Below, one piece after another: positions 43,436-55,400 of a DNA stretch of 64,000 nucleotides. The notes beneath the pieces were generated by a model, which worked only from the letters and a program-made list of their open reading frames with translations, ran no database searches and was not told the origin of the DNA. Source of the stretch: CBDCWQ01 sp965223435 (GTDB taxonomy: Bacteria > Myxococcota > Kuafuiibacteriia > Kuafuiibacteriales > Kuafuiibacteriaceae); NCBI GenBank assembly GCA_965223435.1, contig CBDCWQ010000018.1:124001-188000 (forward strand), read 5' to 3'. The translations under genes were made by a program, and so were the position numbers. Within the stretch, counting starts at the first letter, position 1, and every line of letters begins with the position of its first letter.

Positions 43436-46400
43436 ATGAACAGCAGAATCCGTAAACAGATTTTTGACAAAGGGTTTGGTCCTCGAAATTTTTTGAGACT
43501 TCCCCTCTTCTTGAGCATCCTCTCTCTTTTCTGGGTGCCCTCGCGGCGGGCACATTGCGAAGAGGCGGTGTCGAGGCGTGTCACTTCTTATACCCTTCAG
43601 CCCGGATGGAATCTATTGAGCTTCCCGGTGGCTTCTGGCGATATCGCGCTCACAGCACTGAAGAACCACAACCTGGACGCATGGGCCCTTGATGCTACGG
43701 GACCTACCGCGACGGAGCGCGGAGAGACGGTGGCAGAAATTCAATCACACCAGGGATACTGGGTTTGGGCAGCCGAAACATTGTCGTTCAATGTGGAGGG
43801 CACTCAAGTCCCGCGGCATGCTGGGTCGTCCACCGACACGCAAGCAGGTTGGCGTTTCTTGAGCGTGGCAGAACCCACGGTCTACGAGGACCCGAACATG
43901 ACTCAGGTTCTTGTTTGGGACGCCGAGGCTCAATCCTTTGAGCGACTTCGTGTAGGCCAATGGCTCTTACCCGGTGTAGGGTACTGGGCCCAACTTGTTG
44001 AAGCGGCCGCGCCCCTTCGGGGTCACTGCCTGCCCGCCCAATGGACTTTCTTTTCTGCGGCCGTCGTTGTTGCCGAATGTCCGGTTTTTGACGATGGCTC
44101 GCGAATCATCGAGAGGCGGGCGTGGAGCCAGCGATTTCCTTCGCAGTCGGCTTACCCTGTGGCCAACAAGAGCTCGATCGTGCTTCGGCATACTCAGACC
44201 TCCTCGAGTACATCGATCCAAGCATTCGAAACCGAGGTGATGACAGGCCGAGCGAAAGAGGATCTCGACGCCCACTTTGTGATTGCTCCCCACGAAACAG
44301 GAACATGGGAGATCTATGAGGGGAAGATGCTTGCTCGAGGGTTTTCGGACTTGAGCAATGGACTTGGCCTACCGGAGACCATCGAAGTGGCCGTCATGGG
44401 GACCTACGAGCTGAGGGATGCCGCCAACTACGAAGAGACCCAACATGGTTTCGATTCGGATGCCGAGGAGCACGCGCGTCAGCCGCCTCGTGAGGCCGTG
44501 TTGCGGCTTACGGAGCTTGTTGCGTACCTTGCGCGGTTCGACTCGGTCACGACGATCGTTTCTGGGGGACCCGAACGCTCGAGCCAGGGGACACGCCATC
44601 TGGTCGATGCGCTGCGAGATCGATTTTTCTCTTCCACGACGATTCCGTCCACCAAGAACGAGGATGCCCTCGGCGATGTGGATGACCGAACATTCCGCAA
44701 GACACCAGCGGCACCCACGCTTGTGGTTCTTCAACCTTCAGAGGACGTCGTGCACACGGAGTCTGAATGGGTCGCTCTCGGCGGAGAAGTATTTGATGAC
44801 GCTCTGGACGGGCTGACCATCAACGGTTTGGTGGTTGCGAAGGAAAGCCGGAGCTTCTACGAGCTCATTTCTTTGAAACCTGGCCGCAACAAGGTGCAGA
44901 TCGTGGCCACCAACAAGAACGGAATAAAACGAGAGGTTGTAAAAACCTTTGTGCGGACGATCGTCCGTTCCGAACCGGCCCATGTCTCAACCTCAACTGC
45001 TGCGGATAGCCAAGGCGATGCGCCCATTCAGGAAGCCGTTCTCGATGCAGATCCACCCGTGGTGCTGTTGAAAACCCCAAAGGCCGAAGTTGTCTACACC
45101 CAGACATCCACTGTTCATATTGAGGGTCAAGTGCTGGATGCTCACGTATGGGATGTCAGCGTGAACGGCCTGTTGGTTGCGGTCAACGAGCAACCCTTTT
45201 CCCATGAGATCAAGCTGACCCAGGCGTTGACGACCGTGGAGATTGTGGCTCGGGACGCCGCCCAAAATCAAACTACGAGGCACATCGAATTCATTTTGGA
45301 TCAAGAAGATCCAAAAATTCTCTTTTCCCATGGGCATGCGGTGACCACTCACGAGGCGCGATTCTCTATCCGGGGTGCCGTGTCGGAAAAGAATCTGCGC
45401 TCGGTTCGGCTTCAACGACCCTCCCAAGACGAAGAGGTTTTGGCTTCTCCAGATGGGTTTTTTGAAGCGCCGGTCTCCCTGAGCGAGGGCAAAAACACAT
45501 TCTTTGTGACTGCAGTGGACCGCGCCGGGAACGCCCGCACCGAGACCGTAAACATTCTCTACGTTGCAGACTTGCCCGTGTTGAAGCGCCTGCGTGCTCC
45601 GTCGCAGCTTGGGGCGACGATGTCTGGCGGCGACGTGGTCTTGTGGTGGCAGTCGCCGACCCTGTTTGACGACGGACAAGCGCTTCCTTTGGGTGTGAGA
45701 CCTTCTTTTCGTGTCTATCGAGACACGGTCCGAATCAAGGAGCTATCGGGTACGAGATACGCAGAAGAGGTTGAAGATCGGCCAAACGAATACAACTATT
45801 ACGTGACGGCCGTTCTCACCAACGAATCGGGCGATGTGCTGGAGTCGGTTCCTTCCCAAACGATATCGCTCAAGAGCACTCCTGTTTCTCTTTTGCCCAG
45901 TTCGCCGGGGGAGTTTGAGACCCCAGCGGCATTGACCCGAGGGGGCGCCAAAGAGGAGCAGCCAGCAACGGCGTTGTCGACGTTCGGGGGGAAGACCTAC
46001 GCTCATGTCGCCTTTGTGGTGAACGGCGGCGAAAAGGCCGAAAGCAAGATTCGCTACCTCCAAAGCCCCGAGGCCGGCAAGGCAGGGAGCTTTGGGCCGT
46101 CAACGACCGTGTCGGTGGTGGACCCGGATTCACGAGTAGGCGATCTGACCGTTTGTGCTCGGGAGAAGCGGGTCTCTTTGGCCTGGATTGAACAACCGAA
46201 AACCAAGAGTGGCGGTGTGAGCCGTTTATGGGTTGTTCAAAGTCGCGATGGAGGTCAGTCATTTGGCGAGGCACGTTCGCTGCGGGAAACCGTGGATTGG
46301 AAGCGAGGCTTGGATGTGGCCTACGACGCAAAGGGGCACCACCACCTGGTTTGGGGGGAGGCGAACAAGATCTACTACCTTAAAGACCTCTCCGGTTCGC

Positions 46401-49400
46401 CGTCCAACGTCTTTGATGTAAAAAAGCGGTCGCCAGCGACCGAGCGCGTAAAATACCTTGCTCAGTACGCGCCCCAAGAGGGCAAGGGTTGTGCGTGCGA
46501 AGAATGCTGGTGTCCCGAATCTTATGTCTTGAGCGAAGAACCGGATCCCGACAACAATGATTTGCCCATCGGACCCTATATTTATCGGACGGAAACCAGC
46601 TACATATACGAGCCTTCGCTTCACGTCGACGACGAGAAAATCAGCATTGTCGGGCGCCAAAGACGCCTCTGGGACGACAAGCCCGTTCCCAATCCCGTGT
46701 GGCAGGCCATGGCTGAGGACCCCATCTACAGTGACGATATCGTTCAGCGCCTTCAACCCACGAGGCTGGTGGTTGGCTGGCGTAGTGTTTGGAAGTCGGC
46801 GTACGAGCCGGGGGATGACACAGGCCTTTCAGAAGTCGGCCATCAGCATCAGTATTTGTACCAAGGTCGATGGCAAGAAAGCGACCAGATCAAGATCGCT
46901 CAGCGACCCCTGAGGCCTGGAGCCTGGTCCGCGGCGGACGCCGGCGGTTTTCGGCAAGGCGAATGGCAAGACGATGTCGAGATGCGTTGGCGAATTTCCG
47001 TAGTGGCCGGAGGGTTCAGCGCAGACGAAGAGGATAAGCCTTCGTACCCAGAGGTCCATGCCGCACCCGATGGGGAAATGCTCGTGAGCTTTGAGAAGGG
47101 GACCTCTTCAGATCCGAATCGTCCCGAGCACAATGGCATTTACGTGTCGCACAGCCAAAATGGGGGGACGGTATGGTCTACGCCGGAGCGGGTGGGTTCT
47201 GGCTATGTGCCTCAGTTGGCGGTCGCCTCAACCGGGGAGGTCAGTGTACTTTTTTACGCCGCGGGCCAGGATGCCTCGCTCGGGCAGATTCGAGCGGCCC
47301 ACAAGCTGAAGGGAAACAGCTTCGCTTCACCGGCCATCGTGAACCATCGTCCGCCCCGCGTGGTTCATTGGCAGAGCCATGGAGCGGAAGGGGACTCGTT
47401 ACCAGGTAAGCCCTCGTTGAGTGCGCACCAGGAGCTCTTTTTCGCCGCCTGGGTTCAAAAGGGAAGAGACACAACCGAGGCGGATCAAATCGTCACCACC
47501 CGTGCGTCTCGCGTGATGGACTTTTCTCACCTGGGTCTTGCCGTTTCTGAGAATACCGCGACCGGGAAGAGCGTGCCCATCAAAGTTACGGCCGAGAACA
47601 AGTTTCACATGCAGCTTCAGGTCGAAGATACGGTCCAGATTTCGAGTTCACAGGGAGGGGGACATGCACGTGGCGTTTCGGAAGCCTCAGAACCGAATCC
47701 TATCGCAGGTTCGTTGAGCTCGCGCTTATCGAGTGCGGGGGTTTCGACCGCACCGGTTGGCCTACGTTTGACCCAGGGTGTCGGGCACGTGGTCATGGCC
47801 GGGGAGAGTGCCCTCGCGTCGGTCGACGCCTCAGGCTTTCCTGAGATTCACCTCGCGGCATCTTTTTCGTCGGCCGACGGCCTCGCGACCGTCTCTTCAC
47901 ACACCCCATTGGTACCGGGAAACACGAATGGAAACTATGGTAGAGCCATCGAAATTCGGGCCGATTTGCTTCGGACCGAGACCTTGGAAAAGACCGGAGA
48001 AGTCTTCCACTATCTGGTGGAGTATCAGCCGAACGAATTGTCCGATGAAGGCGGCGCGGCGTTAGATCAGTCGCTCTTCGACCTTCCTGAATACCGCGAT
48101 GCCCGCCACCTCGCGGGGTTCGACCGCGTATGGGCTTACACCCAGGGTATCGCGTTGGCCCAGCTTTCTGAAGCAGATGAGGACTACGGCGAGCAAGCAC
48201 GCGGCATCGCCCGTTATCTTTGTCATCACGCGGTTCGGGACCAGAACTCGGACACGATTTTGGGTTGGCCTTTTTCGTGGAACACGGATGGGGACGACTG
48301 GCGCGATGCGCGTCTCGTGACCGGTGCCAATGCTTGGGTGGTTCAAGGGCTTGGTGTGTTTGTCAGTTCTTCAGCCTATCGCACCGCGCCTGCGAAAGAT
48401 CGCGGACGTTTGAAGGCGTGTTATTTGAGTGCTCTGGCGGGGCTTCAGGATCACCGCCGTCGTCTTGCGATAGGTACGGCAACGCGGGCGACCTTGATGA
48501 CCGCGGGGTGGACCACCGAAGGACTCTTGAATGTCCAAAACCCTCACAATCTTGTGGCCTCGAGCGAACGCCCTTTGGGCGCCGTGTTCGCTGAGATAGA
48601 ACCGTCGCACCGCTTTTCTTATTACAGCGTCCTCGACGCCATCGGTTACGACGTGTTCTCGCCCACCAGCGTTCGCATGTGCCAGAGTGGCCCGGGCACC
48701 GACTGTGCTCTTTTGTCTCCCGGTGCGCCCGAGTGGCAAGACTACCCACTCGAGCAAGAGGCACAGTGGACTCTACTCAAAACGCCGGCTTTGGCGTCCA
48801 ACGTTGTCACCGAGCACAATCTCGACGTATTGAGCGTGTTGAATCACGCATTGCGTCACCAAGATGCACTCGCACCCGAGGGCGCTGAGGCTCGAACATC
48901 GTGGGTGAACGAGCTTGAGGGGTGGCGCAACGAACTTCGACACGGGATTTTTTACTTTCTGTGGGACGAAGACGGCTGGAAGTTGGAGTTTGAAGAGGCG
49001 TTGGCCAAACTTGAGAGCGCGCCGACCAATCAGGCGTTGACAAAGACGCAGTCTGAAAACCGCGCCGCTCGAATACGCGCGATGGATGAGGCTTTGGTGT
49101 CACAGTCTCTGGGACGGATTGTGACCGGCGGGCAGTTGCTTGTAGATGGGAGTGGATCCGCTCAGTTTAAGGCAAGTCCTCACACGGCCATTGACAACTG
49201 CAGTTGGCTGTCGCTTTCGGTAGACTACCGGTCATTGGGTGCGGCGGCCCCCGAAGGTGAGGAGGAGTACACGGAACGCTTGGGCAAGTGCCTGAAGTAC
49301 ACGATTCTTCAGTATGCCAAGGATTTGAGTTTTGGCGATGACGGCTGTGACCCATTGCAGGCCAGCTGTCCGCCGAAAAAGACCTATCGCGGTACGCATT

Positions 49401-52400
49401 ATTTTCAAAACGCGTTCAAAGATCCCTATATCGAGCCGAGTGAGCTTCAAGAATCATCGTATCACCTTGAGGCGACAATGGGTCTTATTTTGGGGCTGTT
49501 CCGATTCGTCGATGCGCATCCGGAGCATCGGTGGTCGGAAGAATTCCTGCAAGTGGGCCAAAACTTGTGGGCTGGGGCTCAAGGCTTCGTGCGAGACCAC
49601 GGCTTTGCATATTCCAGCCAGCGGATCCAGGACCTGTCGACGCGCCTGGTCTCGAGCACGGCCTTGGTGTGGTACGTCGATGTCTATCAGTATCTGAACC
49701 GGCGCGACGGTGACTTTGACCGCCCCCTCTTGGCTTATGACGGGTTGTCTGAGACCGCGCGGGGGAGCTCAAAGATGGTGGACGACGCTCTGTTTGTGTT
49801 TCGCGACGTCTCTGGCGACCTCGTGGCTTCAGGTCTGACTCGGAGCGAAGGTCTTCCATACACTCTTTTGGTGGACCAGGCTTTGGCTGTTCTGGTGTCG
49901 AGCAATCATGGAAATGAGGGACTGGCGACAGGCTACTTGGAAGGGCTCATTTCTATTTTGGGCCTGGGGCACGCCGTGCTTTCAGATACAGGGCTTCCGA
50001 TAGATCAGGGACGCATAAGCCTTCAAGATGAATTGCTTGGTTACTACGCTGTCGCTTGGTTTCTTCGACGTTTCCCCGAAAGCCCAATCGCAAACCAGGC
50101 TGCTTCGATTTTGACTCAAGACCTGGCGCTATTTTTGCGGGATGTCAGGCTCGATGACAGTCCGCTGTCTGGTCTATTGACTTTGCCCGGCGATGCCACC
50201 GTGGCCAGGCTCGAGGACAACCTCATAGCTTATTTCGTTCTCAGTGCGGCGCAGGAGGTTGTTGAGGACTCCGAACCAGCGGCTTCGCTCTTGTCGGCCC
50301 ACCTGGGCCCCATGTGGGAGCGCCTGGTAGAGCTTTGTGGCTTCCACGATGGCTCCATGCCCGCGCGTTGGGCGGACGAATGGGGCGTTGATCGCAGCGC
50401 TTTGGATGGTTTAGGCGCTTTGGCCACGTGTAGCTTGTTCGCCTCAAACACCGGTGCTTTTGAAACGGGTCTTCGTCTCCTCGAAGCGAGCCAGGCATTG
50501 GCGCCTGCCGAGACCATGTATGCGCCCCCGGCTCAGGCTGAAGGTGAGGCGCCGGAAGCCAGCTCACCGGACGCAGCGTTTAGCCGGTGGGAAACCCACC
50601 GTGTCGAGCTTGCCCATCACCATGGCGTGTTCGCCCGGCGGGCGTTGTCGCTGGTTGACCCGCGTCAGGATGAGATCGCGCGCGTGGCCGGCTTTGAGGA
50701 CACCCCAAAGTTGGGTGGTAGCGGTCTGAGCCAGGCGCTTTTGACCCTGCTCCTCGACCACCCGAGCGGGGTTTTTGGAATTCACGCGCAACCGCTCACA
50801 TCCAGCCAAGTCTTCCTGAATTCCGAACGTTTTGGGGCCGAGCACTTGGACCGCATGAAGCGCGCGCTTGCCGATCGCACAATCGACGTGTTGACCGCGA
50901 TGCTGGCGTCCGATTTTCGCGCCTACCGCTTCGATCAGTTTCTGGTGGAGCTGATGGCGCTTCAAAGAGCCCATGACCACGTGTTTCGGGTACCGGGGTC
51001 CGTTTCTCGTGAAGCATATCTGCTGTCGACAAAAGACATGTTGCTTCATGGGCTCTGTGACGACGCCGCGCTGGTGCACCAAGGCTCCGCGGCCTTGAAC
51101 GAAGCGCTCGGCATAGGCTGCGAGACCGTCATGGCCACAATGACTTCACTCTTTGAAGCCCGCGGGAGCCTCGGCGGAGAAGAGGATTGGGTCGCAACCA
51201 TACAGACGTCGAACACGGCGCCGTGGGCGATGGTGCTGGAGCGACTCATTGAGCCATGTCCGGAATCTACCGCGCAAGAAACCGACTATGGCGTGTATCT
51301 CGGCGACGACTGCGGGCTAAGGGGGCCAGAGCCTTCGTCTTACGGGTTTTTGCAAGGGCAAGCACCTTTGAATCTCGAACCCGATGCGTCGGCCATCGAG
51401 ATCCGAGAATCGCTCCGCCGTCGGCTCAAAGACGCATTGACCGAGGGCCTGTCTCTCTTAGGTCCGAAGACCCCGATCATCTATCGGCTGGGCGCGGTAG
51501 ATCCGGTGCATGCGTTTAATCCCGCGTCGGCCGACTACTGGAAGCGAGGCGCCCTTGAACTCCGATTTGCACTGTCTTCAGCGCACAAAGGGCAAGTTCG
51601 TTTTGAGCTTCATGGCTTAAAGACCGAGCCGCCAAACTTCCCTCTCAGCAGTACCCATGCAGCCAACGCGCGTACTTTTCGTCAGTGGGTCAACGCTTAT
51701 GCGGGGGGGGACCTTGGCGTGTTGGCCAACAACGCGGGTGTCCCAAAGCCCCTTAGGGCCGCGTGGATCACGTCGATGCACCGGATCGTCCGGACCGGGG
51801 TCTTGGGGGTGTCCGATGCGGCAGCTTTGTTGTCCAGCCTCGGTTTTGAGGACGCCGACGCCGAAAGCTGGAAACAGGGCTATGTGCTTTCGGAAGATCC
51901 CTTTTCGGAGTTTCGGGCTATGGCGCATACCCGATTGGTCTCTTTGAACCGCACCGACCATTGGTGGGAGACAAAGATAGCCTATGCCGATGGGAGAAAG
52001 CCCATCGAGCCCGTACACGATGTGAGCGAGGATATCGGTCCCGCCGGGCTAAGAATTCTCGTTGGCCTGGTCCAAAAGATGGATGTGATGATCACACCCC
52101 TTGTGACCGACCGGGGCGACTATGCCGTGTTGCAGGATCGGCCGCAATGTTTATTCCGAATCGAAAACAATGGTGATGTGGAAGCGCGTTATGAAGTTCG
52201 AATCGATGGCGTTCTTTTTGGGGATGGCATTCAACTGATCGGCCGCGATTCTGCGTTTGGGAAAGCCAGTCCGGTGGCCATGGATGTTTGTGGCTTCGTT
52301 CCCAAGACCGACAAGAGGGAGGTTGAGGTTGAGGTCAAAAACATCGTCACGGGAGAGCCCTTTGGGTTTCTTTTCCCGGTCCGGGTTGTGGCCGGTTGCC

Positions 52401-55400
52401 AAACAGGTGAAACCGTATCTTCCGAAGAAGCTTCGGAGTTGGTGGCCACCAACGAGTGGGGCCTTCGTTCGTATCAAAGCGTAGACTGTGGAGATGGCCT
52501 CATGCTCCAGCCCCTGAACCCGCACGCGCTTGGCTTTGACCTGGAAGAGACCAATGCTTTGTCGGCTCTACAAATTCTCCGGGGCGTGCGCACCCTGAAA
52601 CAGGTGGTCAAGTCCACCCAATCGGTTCAAGGTGCGGCGAGCGCGGGCCTTTCGGCTGAACAGATTTTTGGCATCGTCGTGGGTGTGGCTGGCATTGGCT
52701 CCGCCCAGCAAATTTCGGATGAGTTGAGCAAAGAGGTCAGCGGCCTTCTTTGGAAGAAGCTTCGGGTGTTTGAACAGCCACCTTCGGGCCCGTGGGAGCC
52801 GGTGGGTTGGGTGCCCGCATGGGACGTATTTGCGGAAAGTGAGGCGGCCGTTCGAGAGCTTCCGATCTATAACCGCAACTCGGAAGGAAAGTGGGAGATT
52901 ACCGCCCAGTTTTTCGAGAACCAGATCTACGCGGTGGTGCAGCCTTCGGTATATAGCGGTCCACGTTTTCCTCTTCTCGATCCCTCGGTTCCGGTGTTTG
53001 GTCATGATGTGACCTCAAAAATGGCAGTGTATCGGTACGTGGGGAATCTCAACTTGAACCTGAGCCCACAGGGTGTTCAAGAGATGCCTATCGATAATCC
53101 GCTCGCGGAGTTTTTGGCTGACAGCGGTGTCTTCCCTGAATGGATCTACGATTTTCCGCCCGAGTTTCGCTACGTGATTTACTATAAGTTGTTTGTGGAG
53201 CCCGGTTTGGGAGAGGGTGGTCCCTCACCAACCTACGAAATCGGGCATGCCCGACCCGGCATCTATAGCTGGAGTGGAGACGAGGGCCGTTTCGAGAACA
53301 TCCTCTTTCAAAAGCAACCGTCGATTCCGGTAGAACTCCAAAAACCAGGTTATGTGTGGCGAGAGTGGTCTGAGGAAGGCTGGCATCTATACGGCCCCCC
53401 CGATGAAGTCGATGCGTTTTTGAGTGTTGCGGGCTACACCGCCGGCGCCAAGAAGACGGGGACAACCAAAGCCTCTCCGGGGAAAAAGACAAGCAATAAG
53501 GCCCCCAAGCTCAAAAATGCGAAGGAGGTGGTGTTGGCGCCCGACCTTCGCTCCCTTGACCGTGAGCTCTCAGCCGTTGCACCCCTCCTTGATGACTACG
53601 GTCCAGCTTACGAATTTTGGTCCGTTCCCGCCGACTTGATCATCACCCTGGCGAGCCATTTTCGGGTGTGGAGCGGTCTCCCACCGATCAAGGGCGCTGC
53701 TTTTGATATCAGCTACAAGATGCACTTGACCGACCTGAAACTTCGTCTGCCTGAGATTCAAGCGCAGATCCGGAATGGCAGTCTTCAAATGGATACCAAA
53801 GACTCGTTCGCCGAGGTTAAGCACGGTTTGCAGGAGTTCAAGATCCAAACCGAGGGCCAAGCACTCTACCGGGGTCCAGACCTGATGTCCCGTCATCTGC
53901 GCAACAGCGTGAGCCAAGCAATTAAGGCGGAGACCGCCCTCGTTTTTGATCGGGATCGACAAAGCTACATTCTTCGAGTCGATCCATCAGCGATGGTTTT
54001 CGACCACGCGTTGAAGCGCTTTGTGCCCAAAGCGTCTAAGCCCAGAGGTGCCAAGAAGGAGGACATGCCGCCCCCTCCCCATCCTGATGCCAAGCCCAAA
54101 CGGCAAGAGACCCTACATTCCATAACTTTTCTCGATGCGTCTGCCCCGTTTCCGCGCGTGGATGAGTTTGCCAAGTCGATCGCTGTCGAACACTGGGTAC
54201 ACAGCAGTCAGACTACAAACTTCTTCATCAGCGGTGTGGGGGGGGCATGGCAGCGCGAGTACACGCCCGAAGGTGACTTTGTGGGCATGAAATATTTCGT
54301 TGAGGAAGAGCTCATCTGGCTGGGGCAAAATGGGCTTTTGAAAGACAGTACGATTCGACGGCGAGTGGCTCGGCTTCTTCGCATCTCTGAGGATAAAGAC
54401 ACCATCGCGTACGTGGGGCCCGATCAATACGGGCCGGAAGAGCTTTGGAATTGGATGATGAACACGGACACCGTGAAAAAACACGGAACGAGCAAGAAAA
54501 CAGGTTTCAACGTTATTTCCATCTTGGGTCGGACCATCTTCATTGTGTTCCCGGTCCAAACCGGTCCAACCGACTCCCCGCTTTTTAGCATAAACAACTA
54601 CCTTTTCGAGGGCGTTGCCACCGATGTGCAAGATTCCACGACCGCAAAAAACACCGCTCAAAGCCATGTACCCGCCTGGCAGAATATGCCTTGGTTCTTG
54701 GTTGATCGCGTGAAGACCAAATATTATCGCGATGGGGAGGAAGTCCTGGAGTCCCCGGTCAAGGGGCCCGGTCAGGTCAAGCCTCAAGTTCCATCCAAAA
54801 ACAAGAGTTTGCCCGCGTCCCAATCGGAAAAGGAGCTGCATGCGGGGTTACTGAAAATCAAAGCGTTGCTTACAAAATATCCGGACGTCTATGGGCAATG
54901 GCCGGAAGCGGCCCGTGCCATCGTTGAGCTCGAGCCCTTGCTGTTGTGGCTTCAAAAAAAGACGGCGGACAGGGAAAAACCGCGCGCCTTCTCGGGTGAA
55001 GACATGGCCGTGTACGAAACCGCAAGGGATGTGGTTTTGGCAGAGACCTCCGCCATTTTGGACCACATGGGCGCGGAGTTCAACACAACCGGCTATGACC
55101 CTTCCGTTGGGCCCATCATCAACGTCCAACTCCGTCCGCTGTTGAACCTGATCGGGAGCCGGATGCTCTACCAGGGGACGTCCATCGGAGGCATCGGCAA
55201 TCCTTGGGCGACAAACGCAAAAGAGTCAGTCGTGGTGATTTGGCTCAAAGACGAGTGGAAAATCGCAGTCTATCCCATTGACAGCGTCCTCAACCGGCCC
55301 GCGGATTCGTGGACGTTTCTATCCGCGCAATACTTTGGAGAGCCTAAGGCAGACTTCTCAGACGTGGATCTTTGGGTCAAAGATGTCCTCGCGCCGAAAG